From Bifidobacteriaceae bacterium UBA2724 (lineage in GTDB: Bacteria; Actinomycetota; Actinomycetes; Actinomycetales; Bifidobacteriaceae), in contig DEKK01000003.1 of the NCBI GenBank assembly GCA_002353815.1, forward strand, positions 262,481 through 326,480: a stretch of 64,000 bases of DNA, read 5' to 3'. The notes beneath the pieces were generated by a model. The model saw only the letters and a program-made list of their open reading frames with translations. It was not told the DNA's origin and ran no database searches. The translations under genes were made by a program, and so were the position numbers. Below, in pieces: positions 9,596 through 18,997 of this stretch. Numbering within the stretch: position 1 is the stretch's first letter; each line of letters starts with the position of its first letter.

Positions 9596-10651
9596 TCAGG
9601 ATTCGTGGCGGATTTCGATGATTCGGTATCCCTTGCTCGAGGTGAGCTTGGAGACCGTGTATCCGCCATGCTCGGCAAGGGCAGCGTCGAGCCAGGGGAT
9701 AAGGGAATCGGCGCCGAGGTTCTTCTGCACGACCAGATAGGCGGCGCCGCCCACGGCGAGGCGGGGGAGCCATTCCACGAGCAGGGCGTGCAGTGCCTCC
9801 TTGCCGATGCGGATCGGCGGATTCGACCAGATGAGGTCGAACGTCGTGTCGGCGGGGACGGAGTCCGGGGCCACCGCGCGGACGCGCGGGCAGCCGTTGC
9901 GGCGTGCGTTTGCCGCCGTGAGATCCACGGCGCGGGTGTTGATGTCGACGGCCCAGACGTCGGCGTCGGGGGATTCCTTCGCCAATGCGATGGTGATGGG
10001 GCCCCATCCGCATCCCAGGTCGAGGAACGTGCCGGCGGCGGGCGGGTCGGGGGCGAGGCGCAGCAGCACCTTGGTTCCCGGGTCGAGACGCCCGGAGGAG
10101 AACACGCCGCCCGACACCTCCATGACCGCGTCGTGGCCGCGCAGCTCGATGTCGATGGCATGGCGGCGGTCGTCGGCATCGGGATTGTTCGAGAAATACT
10201 GCGTCTGGCGGCCCTCGGCGGATGCATGCTGCGATGCGCCGTCGGCTGTGGACGGCGCCGTGTCCGCTGCGGGGCCGGCGGTCGTGCGGCGGGCGTCGCC
10301 GTCGGTGGGTTTGCGGTGCGCCGCGTCATCGGCATGATGGTCGAGCGGATGCCGCGTGCGGTCATGCTTCTCGCTGCGGTGGTTCGCATGCGCGGCGTCG
10401 CGCTTGTTCATGTGCCTGCGCCTGTCGTCGCGCTGATCGTCCTGGCGACGTGCCTGCGGATTCTGCGCGGTGGCCTCGTCCTCGGAATCCTCGGGGGCGT
10501 TGCGCGTCTCGCCGTCACGGAAGCGCTCCAGGCGCTGCTGCTGCGCACGGCGCTTGGAGCGGTTCGCATACGTGTGGTTTTCGAAGGGGTTGGGACGGGG
10601 GCGCCATTTGCGTCCCGAATGCGTGTTCGAGTGATTGTCGCGTGATGTCAT
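9596..10651 (-). CDS. RsmC-like class I SAM methyltransferase with long basic N-terminal extension
   Basis: I placed the start at the ATG read from 10651 because AAGGAG precedes it; upstream starts lack a ribosome site. The first ~150 residues are disordered and rich in Arg, His, Asp and Gln. The C-terminal ~200 residues are an MTS (RsmC/RlmG-like) domain, with SAM-binding DLGCGWGPI, acidic AVDINTRAV and the catalytic NPPIRIG motif typical of N2-guanine methylation of rRNA. It is probably a 16S or 23S rRNA guanine-N2 methyltransferase; the exact target is unknown. It is divergent from hflX. Confidence 0.85.
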   Translation of the reverse strand: MTSRDNHSNTHSGRKWRPRPNPFENHTYANRSKRRAQQQRLERFRDGETRNAPEDSEDEATAQNPQARRQDDQRDDRRRHMNKRDAAHANHRSEKHDRTRHPLDHHADDAAHRKPTDGDARRTTAGPAADTAPSTADGASQHASAEGRQTQYFSNNPDADDRRHAIDIELRGHDAVMEVSGGVFSSGRLDPGTKVLLRLAPDPPAAGTFLDLGCGWGPITIALAKESPDADVWAVDINTRAVDLTAANARRNGCPRVRAVAPDSVPADTTFDLIWSNPPIRIGKEALHALLVEWLPRLAVGGAAYLVVQKNLGADSLIPWLDAALAEHGGYTVSKLTSSKGYRIIEIRHES

Positions 10652-10739
10652 GGCACTCCTTGCTCTGTCTACTGATTTGATAATAATGTGGGAACTAAAC
10701 ACTGACGGCGCGGTTGCGCCGACATCCTGAAAGGCACGT

Positions 10740-12359
10740 GTGACGACACAGCAATCCGATTCCGGCATGCACGATTCCGCCGATGCGACGAAGCACGACG
10801 ACCGATATGCCGAGATTCATACAGATTCCGATCCTCTGCTGGCTTCGCGCTCGGATGTGCTCAACCTGCCATCCACAGCCCGAGGGCGCGATGACAACCT
10901 CGAATGGGAGGAGCGCACCAGCCGCAACCAGCTCAAGCACGTCGCGGGGCTCGGCGAACTGCAGGACGTCACCGAGGTCGAATACCGCAAGGTGCGCCTT
11001 GAGCGCGTCGTCCTCGTGGGCGTGTGGTCGAGCATGGAGACCACCCAGACGGCAGCCGAGGAATCGCTGAGGGAGCTCGCCGCGCTTGCCCAGACGGCAG
11101 GCGCCGAGGTGGTCGATGGCGTGCTGCAGCACAGGCTCAAGCCCGATCCGGCCACGTACATCGGTTCGGGAAAGGCCAAGGAAGTCGCTGCGATCGTGGC
11201 CGAGCACGAGGCCGACACGATCATCGTCGACGCCGACCTGCCGCCGTCGCAGCGGCGCGGGCTGGAGGATGTCGCCAAGGTCAAGGTGGTTGACCGCACC
11301 GCGGTGATCCTTGATATCTTCGCTCAACACGCGACGAGCCGTGAAGGCAAGGCCCAGGTCGAACTCGCGCAACTCGAGTACATGTTGCCGCGACTGCGCG
11401 GATGGGGCGGTTCGCTGTCTCGTCAGGCGGGCGGCCAGGCCGCCGGGCAGGATGGCGGCATCGGCTCGCGTGGCCCTGGCGAGACCAAGATCGAAATGGA
11501 CCGCCGTGTCATCCGCAAGCGCATGGCGCATCTGCGCCGCCAGATCCGCGAGATGGCTCCGTCCCGCGACATCAAACGCGGGGCGCGGCGCCGCTTCAAC
11601 CTGCCTACCGTGGCCGTCGTGGGATACACGAACGCCGGCAAGTCCTCGTTGATCAATCGGCTGACCGGCTCCGACGAGCTCGTCGAGAATGCGTTGTTCG
11701 CCACGCTCGACACCGCCGTGCGGCGCACGCGCGCCGCCGACGGGCGTTGGTACATGTACGTGGACACCGTGGGGTTCGTGCGGCGTCTGCCCACGCAGCT
11801 CGTCGAGGCGTTCAAGTCGACACTCGAAGAGGTGTCGGATTCCACGCTTATCGTGCATGTGGTCGATGGCTCGCATCCCGATCCGTTCGGGCAGATCGAG
11901 GCGGTCGACGACGTGCTCCAGCAGATCCGTGGGATCGACGGGATCCCGCGCATCCTCGTGTTCAACAAGGCCGATCAGATGGATCCGATCATGCGCGACC
12001 GCATCGCGCGTCTCATGCCGGAGGCGCACGTCGTGTCGGCCGCGACTGGCGAGGGCATCGCCGGACTGGTCGCCGATGTGGAGGCGCACCTGCCTGTGCC
12101 CGGCGTGCATGTGGAGGCCGTGTTGCCATACACGGCGGGGTCACTGCTGTCGCAGGTGCGGGAATTCGGACATGTGGAATCCGTGGATTACGAGGCGGAC
12201 GGCGTGCATCTGTCGGCCGATGTGGATTCTCGCTTGGCTGCCGCCGTCTTCGAAGCCGAGTCCTCGGCAGATGCCGGAGATTCGCAGGCCGAGACCGGGA
12301 CGGGCGACGGGGAAGAGGCAGAGCTTCCGTCGAACGACGGTGACGCTGACGGAAGCTGA
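10740..12359 (+). CDS. hflX: GTPase HflX, ribosome-associated
   Basis: Ribosome-splitting or rescue GTPase. The GTG start at 10740 has a GAAAGG site just before it. The N-terminal HflX domain (about 60-230) includes the glycine-rich GPGETKIE segment, and the G domain carries GYTNAGKSS near residue 296, DTVGFVRRLP (G3), NKAD (G4) near 410 and SAATGEG (G5). The C-terminus has a 40-residue acidic tail (Glu, Asp, Ala, Ser). A different frame continues a similar acidic composition past the stop, so the tail may have been shortened by a frameshift. Confidence 0.95.
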   Translation: MTTQQSDSGMHDSADATKHDDRYAEIHTDSDPLLASRSDVLNLPSTARGRDDNLEWEERTSRNQLKHVAGLGELQDVTEVEYRKVRLERVVLVGVWSSMETTQTAAEESLRELAALAQTAGAEVVDGVLQHRLKPDPATYIGSGKAKEVAAIVAEHEADTIIVDADLPPSQRRGLEDVAKVKVVDRTAVILDIFAQHATSREGKAQVELAQLEYMLPRLRGWGGSLSRQAGGQAAGQDGGIGSRGPGETKIEMDRRVIRKRMAHLRRQIREMAPSRDIKRGARRRFNLPTVAVVGYTNAGKSSLINRLTGSDELVENALFATLDTAVRRTRAADGRWYMYVDTVGFVRRLPTQLVEAFKSTLEEVSDSTLIVHVVDGSHPDPFGQIEAVDDVLQQIRGIDGIPRILVFNKADQMDPIMRDRIARLMPEAHVVSAATGEGIAGLVADVEAHLPVPGVHVEAVLPYTAGSLLSQVREFGHVESVDYEADGVHLSADVDSRLAAAVFEAESSADAGDSQAETGTGDGEEAELPSNDGDADGS

Positions 12360-13749
<1,390 letters not shown>

Positions 13750-13797
13750 TCTGCGCTGACCGCCGCGCCTGAGCGCTGTCGGTCCGTTGGATCACAG

Positions 13798-13831
13798 GGC
13801 CCGGTCTCCGTCATGGGGGTCGGGCCTTTTC
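13798..13831 (+). terminator. Intrinsic terminator after ldh
   Basis: GGCCCG (13798-13803) pairs with CGGGCC (13821-13826), with further GTCTCC/GGGG pairing inside, and is followed by TTTT. It lies 50 bases after the ldh stop. Confidence 0.75.
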
Positions 13832-14004
13832 GTTGCTGTGCCTTGCGTGGTCCGGGTCCTGCATGGCGTCTGCGGGGTCTGCGAGGATCGCGTCCTCGGA
13901 GCTGCGAACGATTATCGTTGTGCTTTTCATTGAAACATTCTCAGAATGGTGAGAAACTGTGTCTGCGTGTGAAGCGCGATGGACGACACGAAACGAGGTG
14001 CGCC

Positions 14005-15168
14005 ATGAATTCAATCGATGGTGAAGACCGCAGGCCGGTTGCCGGGGATGCCGAATCGACGGCCTTTCCGCGATGTGGCGAAACGCAGGCGGACGGCGCT
14101 GTGTCGTCTGTGTCGTCTGCGTCGTCTGGATCGTCTGGATCGTCTGGATCGTCTGGATCGGCTGTGTCGCCTGGATCGCCTGTGTCGCCTGTGTCGGCTC
14201 GCAACGGTCGCACCGGGCGGGCATCTCGAGGCGGCGCCTCGTGCACGGTGGAATCCACGACCGAGGATGGGGGAGCTGACGCCGAGGCGTCGCGCCGTCA
14301 TGTCACGAGCCTCGGCTTCGCGCTGTGCTTCACGGGCGTGATTTTCCTCGCCGAGGTCATCGGTGCGGCGTTCACACAATCGCTGGCGTTGTTCGTCGAC
14401 GCGGGTCATATGCTCACCGATCTGTCGGTGCTTGTCGCGTCTACGGTGACCGCCATCCTTATGCGGCGGCGACCCGATTCCCGGCACACCTGGGGGTGGA
14501 GGCGCCTTGAGATCATCACGGCGGCTGGAGGCGCCTTGGTGCTGCTGTTCGTCGGCCTGTATTCGATCGTCCAGGCCGTGCTTCGCCTGAGCGGTGCATC
14601 GTCCGATGCGATTCGTGACCCGCAGGTTCTGCTGGTTTTCGGCATCATCGGTCTTCTGGCCAATCTGGCGTCGCTCGGCACGTTGCTACGCAGCCGTGAC
14701 GACAACATGAATCTGCGCGCGGCGTTTCTCGAGGTGTGCAACGACGCCTTGGGCTCCGTGGCGGTTGTTGTCTCCGCGATCGTGCTGCTGGTGACCGGAT
14801 GGGATGGTTTCGATGCCGTGGCGGGAGGCATCATCGCGGTCATGATCGTGCCACGTTCCGTCAAGCTGCTTCGTGGCAGCGTGCGTGTGCTGCTGGAGGA
14901 GGCGCCCAATGGGATTGATGCCTCTGACGTGGCGGAGCACCTGTCGAAAGTCGAGGGGGTCAGGGCCGTGCATCACATTCACATCAGTGCGGTGTCGAGC
15001 GATCTGGTGCGGCTCACGGCGCATGTCGCCGTCGACGGATCCATGACGATAGGGCAGTCGGCCCAGCTCATTCGTACGCTGCAGCACTGCGCCTCGGAAC
15101 ACCTGCCCGTGCGCATCGAGCACTGCACGTTCCAGCTCGAGCCCTGCCAGGAGCCTGACGAGGGGTAG
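14005..15168 (+). CDS. Cation diffusion facilitator family metal efflux protein (CzcD/ZitB-like)
   Basis: Proton-coupled exporter of divalent metals in the cytoplasmic membrane. I chose the ATG at 14005 because ACGAGG precedes it and upstream codons look non-coding. The first ~95 residues are disordered and include a Ser/Gly repeat tract. About six membrane helices follow (from ~98 to 290), then a cytoplasmic ferredoxin-like domain. The transport site in helix 2 is D132-x2-H135-x3-D139. In helix 5 the corresponding site reads E243-VCN-D247 where zinc exporters often have HxxxD, so the metal could be zinc or another divalent ion. Confidence 0.88.
   Translation: MNSIDGEDRRPVAGDAESTAFPRCGETQADGAVSSVSSASSGSSGSSGSSGSAVSPGSPVSPVSARNGRTGRASRGGASCTVESTTEDGGADAEASRRHVTSLGFALCFTGVIFLAEVIGAAFTQSLALFVDAGHMLTDLSVLVASTVTAILMRRRPDSRHTWGWRRLEIITAAGGALVLLFVGLYSIVQAVLRLSGASSDAIRDPQVLLVFGIIGLLANLASLGTLLRSRDDNMNLRAAFLEVCNDALGSVAVVVSAIVLLVTGWDGFDAVAGGIIAVMIVPRSVKLLRGSVRVLLEEAPNGIDASDVAEHLSKVEGVRAVHHIHISAVSSDLVRLTAHVAVDGSMTIGQSAQLIRTLQHCASEHLPVRIEHCTFQLEPCQEPDEG
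14106..14195 (+). repeat. 9-base tandem repeat inside the cation efflux gene
   Basis: About ten units close to TCGTCTGGA, drifting towards TCGCCTGTG at the 3' end, encode a Ser-Gly/Ser-Val run in the cytoplasmic N-terminus. Because the unit is a multiple of three, changes in copy number alter the tail length and not the frame. Confidence 0.75.
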
Positions 15169-15180
15169 CCCCCCTGCCGG

Positions 15181-15915
15181 TCACAGCTTGCGCAGGACGG
15201 TGACCACCTTGCCCATGATGGTGGCGTAGGTGCCGTCGATCGGGGAATATGCTTCGTTGTGGGGCATGAGCCACAAGTGTCCGTCGCTGTCGCGGTGGTA
15301 TGTCTTGACGGTGGCCTCACCATCGAGCAGGGCTGCGACGATGTCGCCGTTGTGGGCGTCGTGTTGTTCGCGGATGACGACGAAATCCCCGTCGCAGATG
15401 GCGGCGTCGATCATGGAATCGCCATGGACCTCGAGCATGAACAGATTGCCGGTGCCCGTGAGCTGCTCGGGAAGGCGCATGACGTCGTCGACGTGCTGCT
15501 CGGCCGTGATGGGGGCGCCCGCCGCAATGCGGCCGACCAGGGGGACGTCGACGGAATTGAGCATCGCCTCTGATTGCTCCGAGCTGGGGAAGGGGAGGAT
15601 CGTCGCAGTGCTGCGGATCGCCTGTTCCGGCTCCTCGGTTTCGGATTCGACCGGGACGATTTCGATGGCGCGACCCTTGTTCTTGCTCAGGTGCAGGTAT
15701 CCCTTGGACGCGAGCGCCTCGAGCTGGTGCTTGACCGACGACGTGGAGCTGAGGCCGACACGGTTGCCGATTTCACGGAACGAGGGCGCGTAGCCGCATT
15801 CGTCGATGTGCGCCCGGATGGCGTCGAGGATTTGTTGTTGTCTGGGAGACAGCGCCGCCAGGTCGCCGGTTGGAGTCGTCGACAGGCGCCTCTCCCTGTC
15901 ATTGCTGGTTGGCAT
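15181..15915 (-). CDS. lexA: LexA repressor of the SOS response
   Basis: Represses DNA-damage genes and self-cleaves when RecA filaments form. The start is the ATG read from 15915, with AGAGGA upstream, giving 244 residues. The N-terminal winged helix (about 20-90) has FREIGNRVGLSSTSSVKHQL. The C-terminal latent protease has the cleavage bond Ala132-Gly133 in RIAAGAP, catalytic Ser167 in HGDSM and Lys204 in ATVKTY. It is divergent from a LysM protein gene, and matches to the actinobacterial SOS box lie in the shared upstream region. Confidence 0.97.
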   Translation of the reverse strand: MPTSNDRERRLSTTPTGDLAALSPRQQQILDAIRAHIDECGYAPSFREIGNRVGLSSTSSVKHQLEALASKGYLHLSKNKGRAIEIVPVESETEEPEQAIRSTATILPFPSSEQSEAMLNSVDVPLVGRIAAGAPITAEQHVDDVMRLPEQLTGTGNLFMLEVHGDSMIDAAICDGDFVVIREQHDAHNGDIVAALLDGEATVKTYHRDSDGHLWLMPHNEAYSPIDGTYATIMGKVVTVLRKL

Positions 15916-15951
15916 GGTGGTTCCTCTCATATGTGACATGTCCTGAGTCCT

Positions 15952-15957
15952 AGTATA
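15952..15957 (-). promoter_or_regulatory. Probable -10 element of lexA
   Basis: Read on the minus strand this is TATACT, 37 bases before the lexA start codon. SOS box 1 begins two bases upstream of it, so LexA bound there would block its own promoter. Confidence 0.5.
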
Positions 15958-15959
15958 TG

Positions 15960-16005
15960 CAAACAAATGTTCGAATGTGTCGGCGTGTCGTCGAACATAT
16001 GTGCG
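15960..16005. promoter_or_regulatory. Two SOS boxes (LexA operators) between lexA and the LysM gene
   Basis: The actinobacterial consensus is CGAAC-N4-GTTCG. Box 1 at 15960-15973 reads CAAACAAATGTTCG and box 2 at 15992-16005 reads CGAACATATGTGCG; each has one mismatch. A weaker match with two mismatches lies at 16028-16041. They sit in the divergent promoter region, consistent with LexA controlling both lexA and the neighbouring LysM gene. Confidence 0.8.
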
Positions 16006-16409
16006 ATACTTAATACAGATGTTCGATAGAAAATCTGTTCGAATTCTATCGGCGTCCATAACTCAATATCGGTAATTCAGTATTGATACTTCGGCGTTGG
16101 CAACCAAGCGCCGAAACCACAAGACTTACTCACGCCGCAGCTTTTCATCGAACGCGCGAGGTGTCCGGAATCCGAGGGGTCACGTCCTCGGATCTGCTTG
16201 TGCGGGAACGGGGTGTCTCCTGCACAAGCTGCCGGATGACCTTGAGCGGTGTCCGTCGTCCAAAACGGACGGTGGGGGGACGTGCGGCGTCACAGGAAAT
16301 ACAAACGTTGGGCGTTTGCTTCCAGGCCGGTCAGGTGCTTCTCGGGCGTCGCTCGCCTGCGAAGCCAGACCCGTCTGGATGCGGATGCCACGGAGAAGGA
16401 GCATGCGCT

Positions 16410-16778
16410 ATGTCGTATGAACGTCGTTTCAGGTCCCGTCGTGCGGGTGGCTCTGACGGAATCGTCGTGTCCGGTGCCGCCTATCGTGTGACGACGGCAG
16501 GAAAGATCGCAATCACCGTGGCGGCAACCCTCATTCTGTGCCTCGTCGTCACCGTCTTCGGACCTGTGTCCAAGGCGGAATCCTCGGAAACCCCGCAACA
16601 GGTCGCCGTCTACCAGGTCCAGCCGGGCGACACCCTGTGGGGATACGCGACCCAGATCACCCCGGCCAACGCCGATGTGCGCCAGACAGTGGAGGACATC
16701 ATGGAGCTCAATGATCTCCAGAATCCGCAACTCTATGTTGGCCAGCGCCTTCTGATCCCTGTCGAAGAAGCACGGTGA
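16410..16778 (+). CDS. Small membrane-anchored LysM protein, candidate SOS-induced division inhibitor
   Basis: A 122-residue protein. It has a short basic cytoplasmic N-terminus, one membrane helix (about 33-52, KIAITVAATLILCLVVTVF) and an external LysM peptidoglycan-binding domain (about 68-117, YQVQPGDTLWGYA to GQRLLIPV). The ATG at 16410 follows GAAGGA. Small one-pass LysM proteins divergent from lexA are known SOS-induced division suppressors in other Gram-positives (YneA in Bacillus, Rv2719c next to lexA and nrdR in Mycobacterium). The same architecture, neighbours and SOS boxes suggest this role; the inference is by context. Confidence 0.8.
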   Translation: MSYERRFRSRRAGGSDGIVVSGAAYRVTTAGKIAITVAATLILCLVVTVFGPVSKAESSETPQQVAVYQVQPGDTLWGYATQITPANADVRQTVEDIMELNDLQNPQLYVGQRLLIPVEEAR

Positions 16779-16870
16779 CCTGTGGGCGTCAGCGTCTCGC
16801 CGGGTGTTTGGACGCCGCTGCGTGCTGCCGGCTCTGTTGCTGCGGCTGAACGGTGGATACAATCGCAAGT

Positions 16871-17374
16871 ATGCAGTGCCCTTTTTGCAAGAACAAGACC
16901 ACCAAGGTGACGGAGACCCGTTCGTTCGATAACGGCTTTTCCATCCGGCGTCGACGTGTGTGCGACAAGTGCGGGAAGCGGTTCACAACCGTGGAATCCG
17001 TGCCGCTGACGGTGGTCAAACGCGACGGCGTCACCCGTGAGCCCTTCGACAGGTCCAAGGTCATCAACGGTGTGCGCAAGGCATGCCAAGGACGTCCCAT
17101 CAACGAAGACGACATGAAGAAACTCGGCGCGCAGGTCGAGATGAGCCTGAGGTCGATGGGCAGGCCCGAGATTCCCTCCTCGGAAATCGGCAAAGCCATC
17201 CTCGTCCCTCTGCGCGATCTCGATTTTGTGACCTATCTTCGTTTCGCTTCCGTGTATCAGGAGTTCAAGAGCCTGGATGATTTCAAGAAGGTCATCGAAG
17301 ATCTGGAGCGTTACAGCGAATCGAAGAATCGTCCCGATGACAATGCTCCTGCTTCCACCGAGGCCAATGTCTGA
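16871..17374 (+). CDS. nrdR: Transcriptional repressor NrdR
   Basis: Senses ATP/dATP and represses ribonucleotide reductase genes. The start MQCPFC at 16871 matches the family, with no strong ribosome site; a longer start at 16853 is possible. The N-terminal zinc ribbon uses Cys3/Cys6 and Cys31/Cys34, and an ATP-cone follows (about 48-138, VVKRDGVTREPFDRSKV). At 167 residues it has a short extra C-terminal tail. No NrdR boxes or nrd genes are in this window. It lies 92 bases after the LysM gene and may be co-transcribed with it. Confidence 0.93.
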   Translation: MQCPFCKNKTTKVTETRSFDNGFSIRRRRVCDKCGKRFTTVESVPLTVVKRDGVTREPFDRSKVINGVRKACQGRPINEDDMKKLGAQVEMSLRSMGRPEIPSSEIGKAILVPLRDLDFVTYLRFASVYQEFKSLDDFKKVIEDLERYSESKNRPDDNAPASTEANV

Positions 17375-17567
17375 GGGGAGTGGCCACTGCCCTTCAGGGC
17401 TGATGTGCTGCGGACCCCTTATGGCGGGTCGGGTGCCTGGCGGGTCGGGTGTCGCAGTCTGACCGATTCGTGACACGCAATTCGTGACTTACGGCCAGCG
17501 GTGCGAGGCTTTCTTGATGGTTTCAGACCTCTCTTTGCGACATACGCGTTTCGCACGGAAAACAAAG

Positions 17568-17592
17568 AAGGGGCAGGATGAACCTGCCCCTT
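17568..17592 (-). terminator. Intrinsic terminator of serA
   Basis: A perfect 10-bp stem, AAGGGGCAGG (17568-17577) with CCTGCCCCTT (17583-17592), has a 5-base loop. On the minus strand it is followed by CTTTGTTTTC, so it terminates serA; it may also stop nrdR transcripts from the other side. Confidence 0.8.
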
Positions 17593-17625
17593 CGTGTGCG
17601 GCTTGACCGCGGGTTTCACCTGCGC

Positions 17626-18825
17626 TTAGTCAAGCACATGCACGCGGATCGTGCCCTTGATGTTCTTGATTTCGCTGATGGCCTTCTCGCTCGGGTGCGT
17701 TGCGACATCGGTCACCACATATCCGAGTTCGCCCTCCGTGGCGAGATACTGCGACGCGATGTTGATGTTCTCCGCGCTCAGGATGTTATTGAGCTGAGCG
17801 AGTACCCCGGGCAGATTCTCGTGCAGATGGGTGATGCGGGTGACGCCGGTGTTGCCCTTGAGGGTGATCGTCGGCATGTTCACCGACAGCGACGTCTCGC
17901 CGTTCATCCAATAGTCATACAGTTTGTGCGACACGTAGCGGCCGATGGATTCCTGCGCCTCCAGCGTGGAGCCACCGATGTGCGGCGTGAGCACGACGTT
18001 GTCGATCTCAGCGAGCGGTGTGTGGAAGGGGTCGCCGATCTTCTTCGGCTCGGTGGGGTAGACGTCGATGGCGGCGCCGCCCAGGTGACCGGACTTGAGA
18101 TGGTTGTACAGCGCGTCGCAATCCACCACGAAGCCTCGCGAGAGGTTGATGAACAGGGCGCCCTGCTTCATCTTCGAGAACTTGTCGTCGTCGATGAAGT
18201 TCGTGTTGGACTTGCGTCCGTCCACATGGACCGTGATGACGTCCGACTCGCGCAGCAAGTCGTCGATTTCGAAGACGCGGCGTGCGTTGCCCATGGCGAG
18301 CTTCTCTTCGATGTCGTAATACAGCACCGTCATGCCCAGGGCCTCTGCGAGGACGGACACCTGGGTGCCGATGTTGCCATAGCCGATGATGCCGAGGGTC
18401 TTGCCACGCACTTCGTGCGATTGCTTGGCGGTCTTGGACCACACCCCTTCGCGGATGGACTTCGTGTGGGCCGGAACGCGGCGTTCGAGGGCGATGATGT
18501 CGGAAATCACCAGCTCGACGACGGAACGCGTGTTCGAATACGGCGCATTGAAGACCGCGATGCCTTGCGAGGCGGCATAGTCGAGGTCGACCTGGTTCGT
18601 GCCGATGGAGAAGCAGCCGATGGCGGAAAGCTGCGGATGGGCCTCCATCACACGACGAGTGACGTTCGTCTTGGATCGGACGCCGAGCAGATCGACGTCA
18701 TCAAGTGCCGCGATGAGCTCGTCCTCATCCATTGCGCCGGTGGAGGTGACTACGTCGAACCCGCGTTCACGCAGGTAGTTGGCAGCCAACGGGTGGATGT
18801 TTTCGAGTAATAGAGCTTTAGGCAT
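17626..18825 (-). CDS. serA: D-3-phosphoglycerate dehydrogenase
   Basis: First step of serine synthesis, oxidising 3-phosphoglycerate. The 399-residue length and layout match the short E. coli-like type: substrate-binding domain (1-100 and 290-320), NAD-binding domain with GIIGYGNIGTQ, catalytic His in LTPHIGGST, and a C-terminal ACT domain (about 325-399, GVTRITHLHENLPGVL) that usually binds serine for feedback inhibition. It is a single-gene unit with a terminator at 17568. Confidence 0.95.
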   Translation of the reverse strand: MPKALLLENIHPLAANYLRERGFDVVTSTGAMDEDELIAALDDVDLLGVRSKTNVTRRVMEAHPQLSAIGCFSIGTNQVDLDYAASQGIAVFNAPYSNTRSVVELVISDIIALERRVPAHTKSIREGVWSKTAKQSHEVRGKTLGIIGYGNIGTQVSVLAEALGMTVLYYDIEEKLAMGNARRVFEIDDLLRESDVITVHVDGRKSNTNFIDDDKFSKMKQGALFINLSRGFVVDCDALYNHLKSGHLGGAAIDVYPTEPKKIGDPFHTPLAEIDNVVLTPHIGGSTLEAQESIGRYVSHKLYDYWMNGETSLSVNMPTITLKGNTGVTRITHLHENLPGVLAQLNNILSAENINIASQYLATEGELGYVVTDVATHPSEKAISEIKNIKGTIRVHVLD

Positions 18826-18997
18826 ATGACCACTTTACAGCCATCGCCCATAAACCGGAAACATTGCCCGAATGTTACCGACGTCCTTTCGCGAGGATTG
18901 GGGATGCGATGAACGCCTCTCACGGGCCGCTGCACTCGGCGGGGCCTGCTCGTGTCGGGGTCACGGGCCCCGCGGGGCGTGGCCCCGACACAGGTCG

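Noticed and set aside
13941..14258. Asp-rich minus-strand frame with DDPDDPDD repeats
   Set aside because: It is the complement of the Ser/Gly repeat of the cation exporter.
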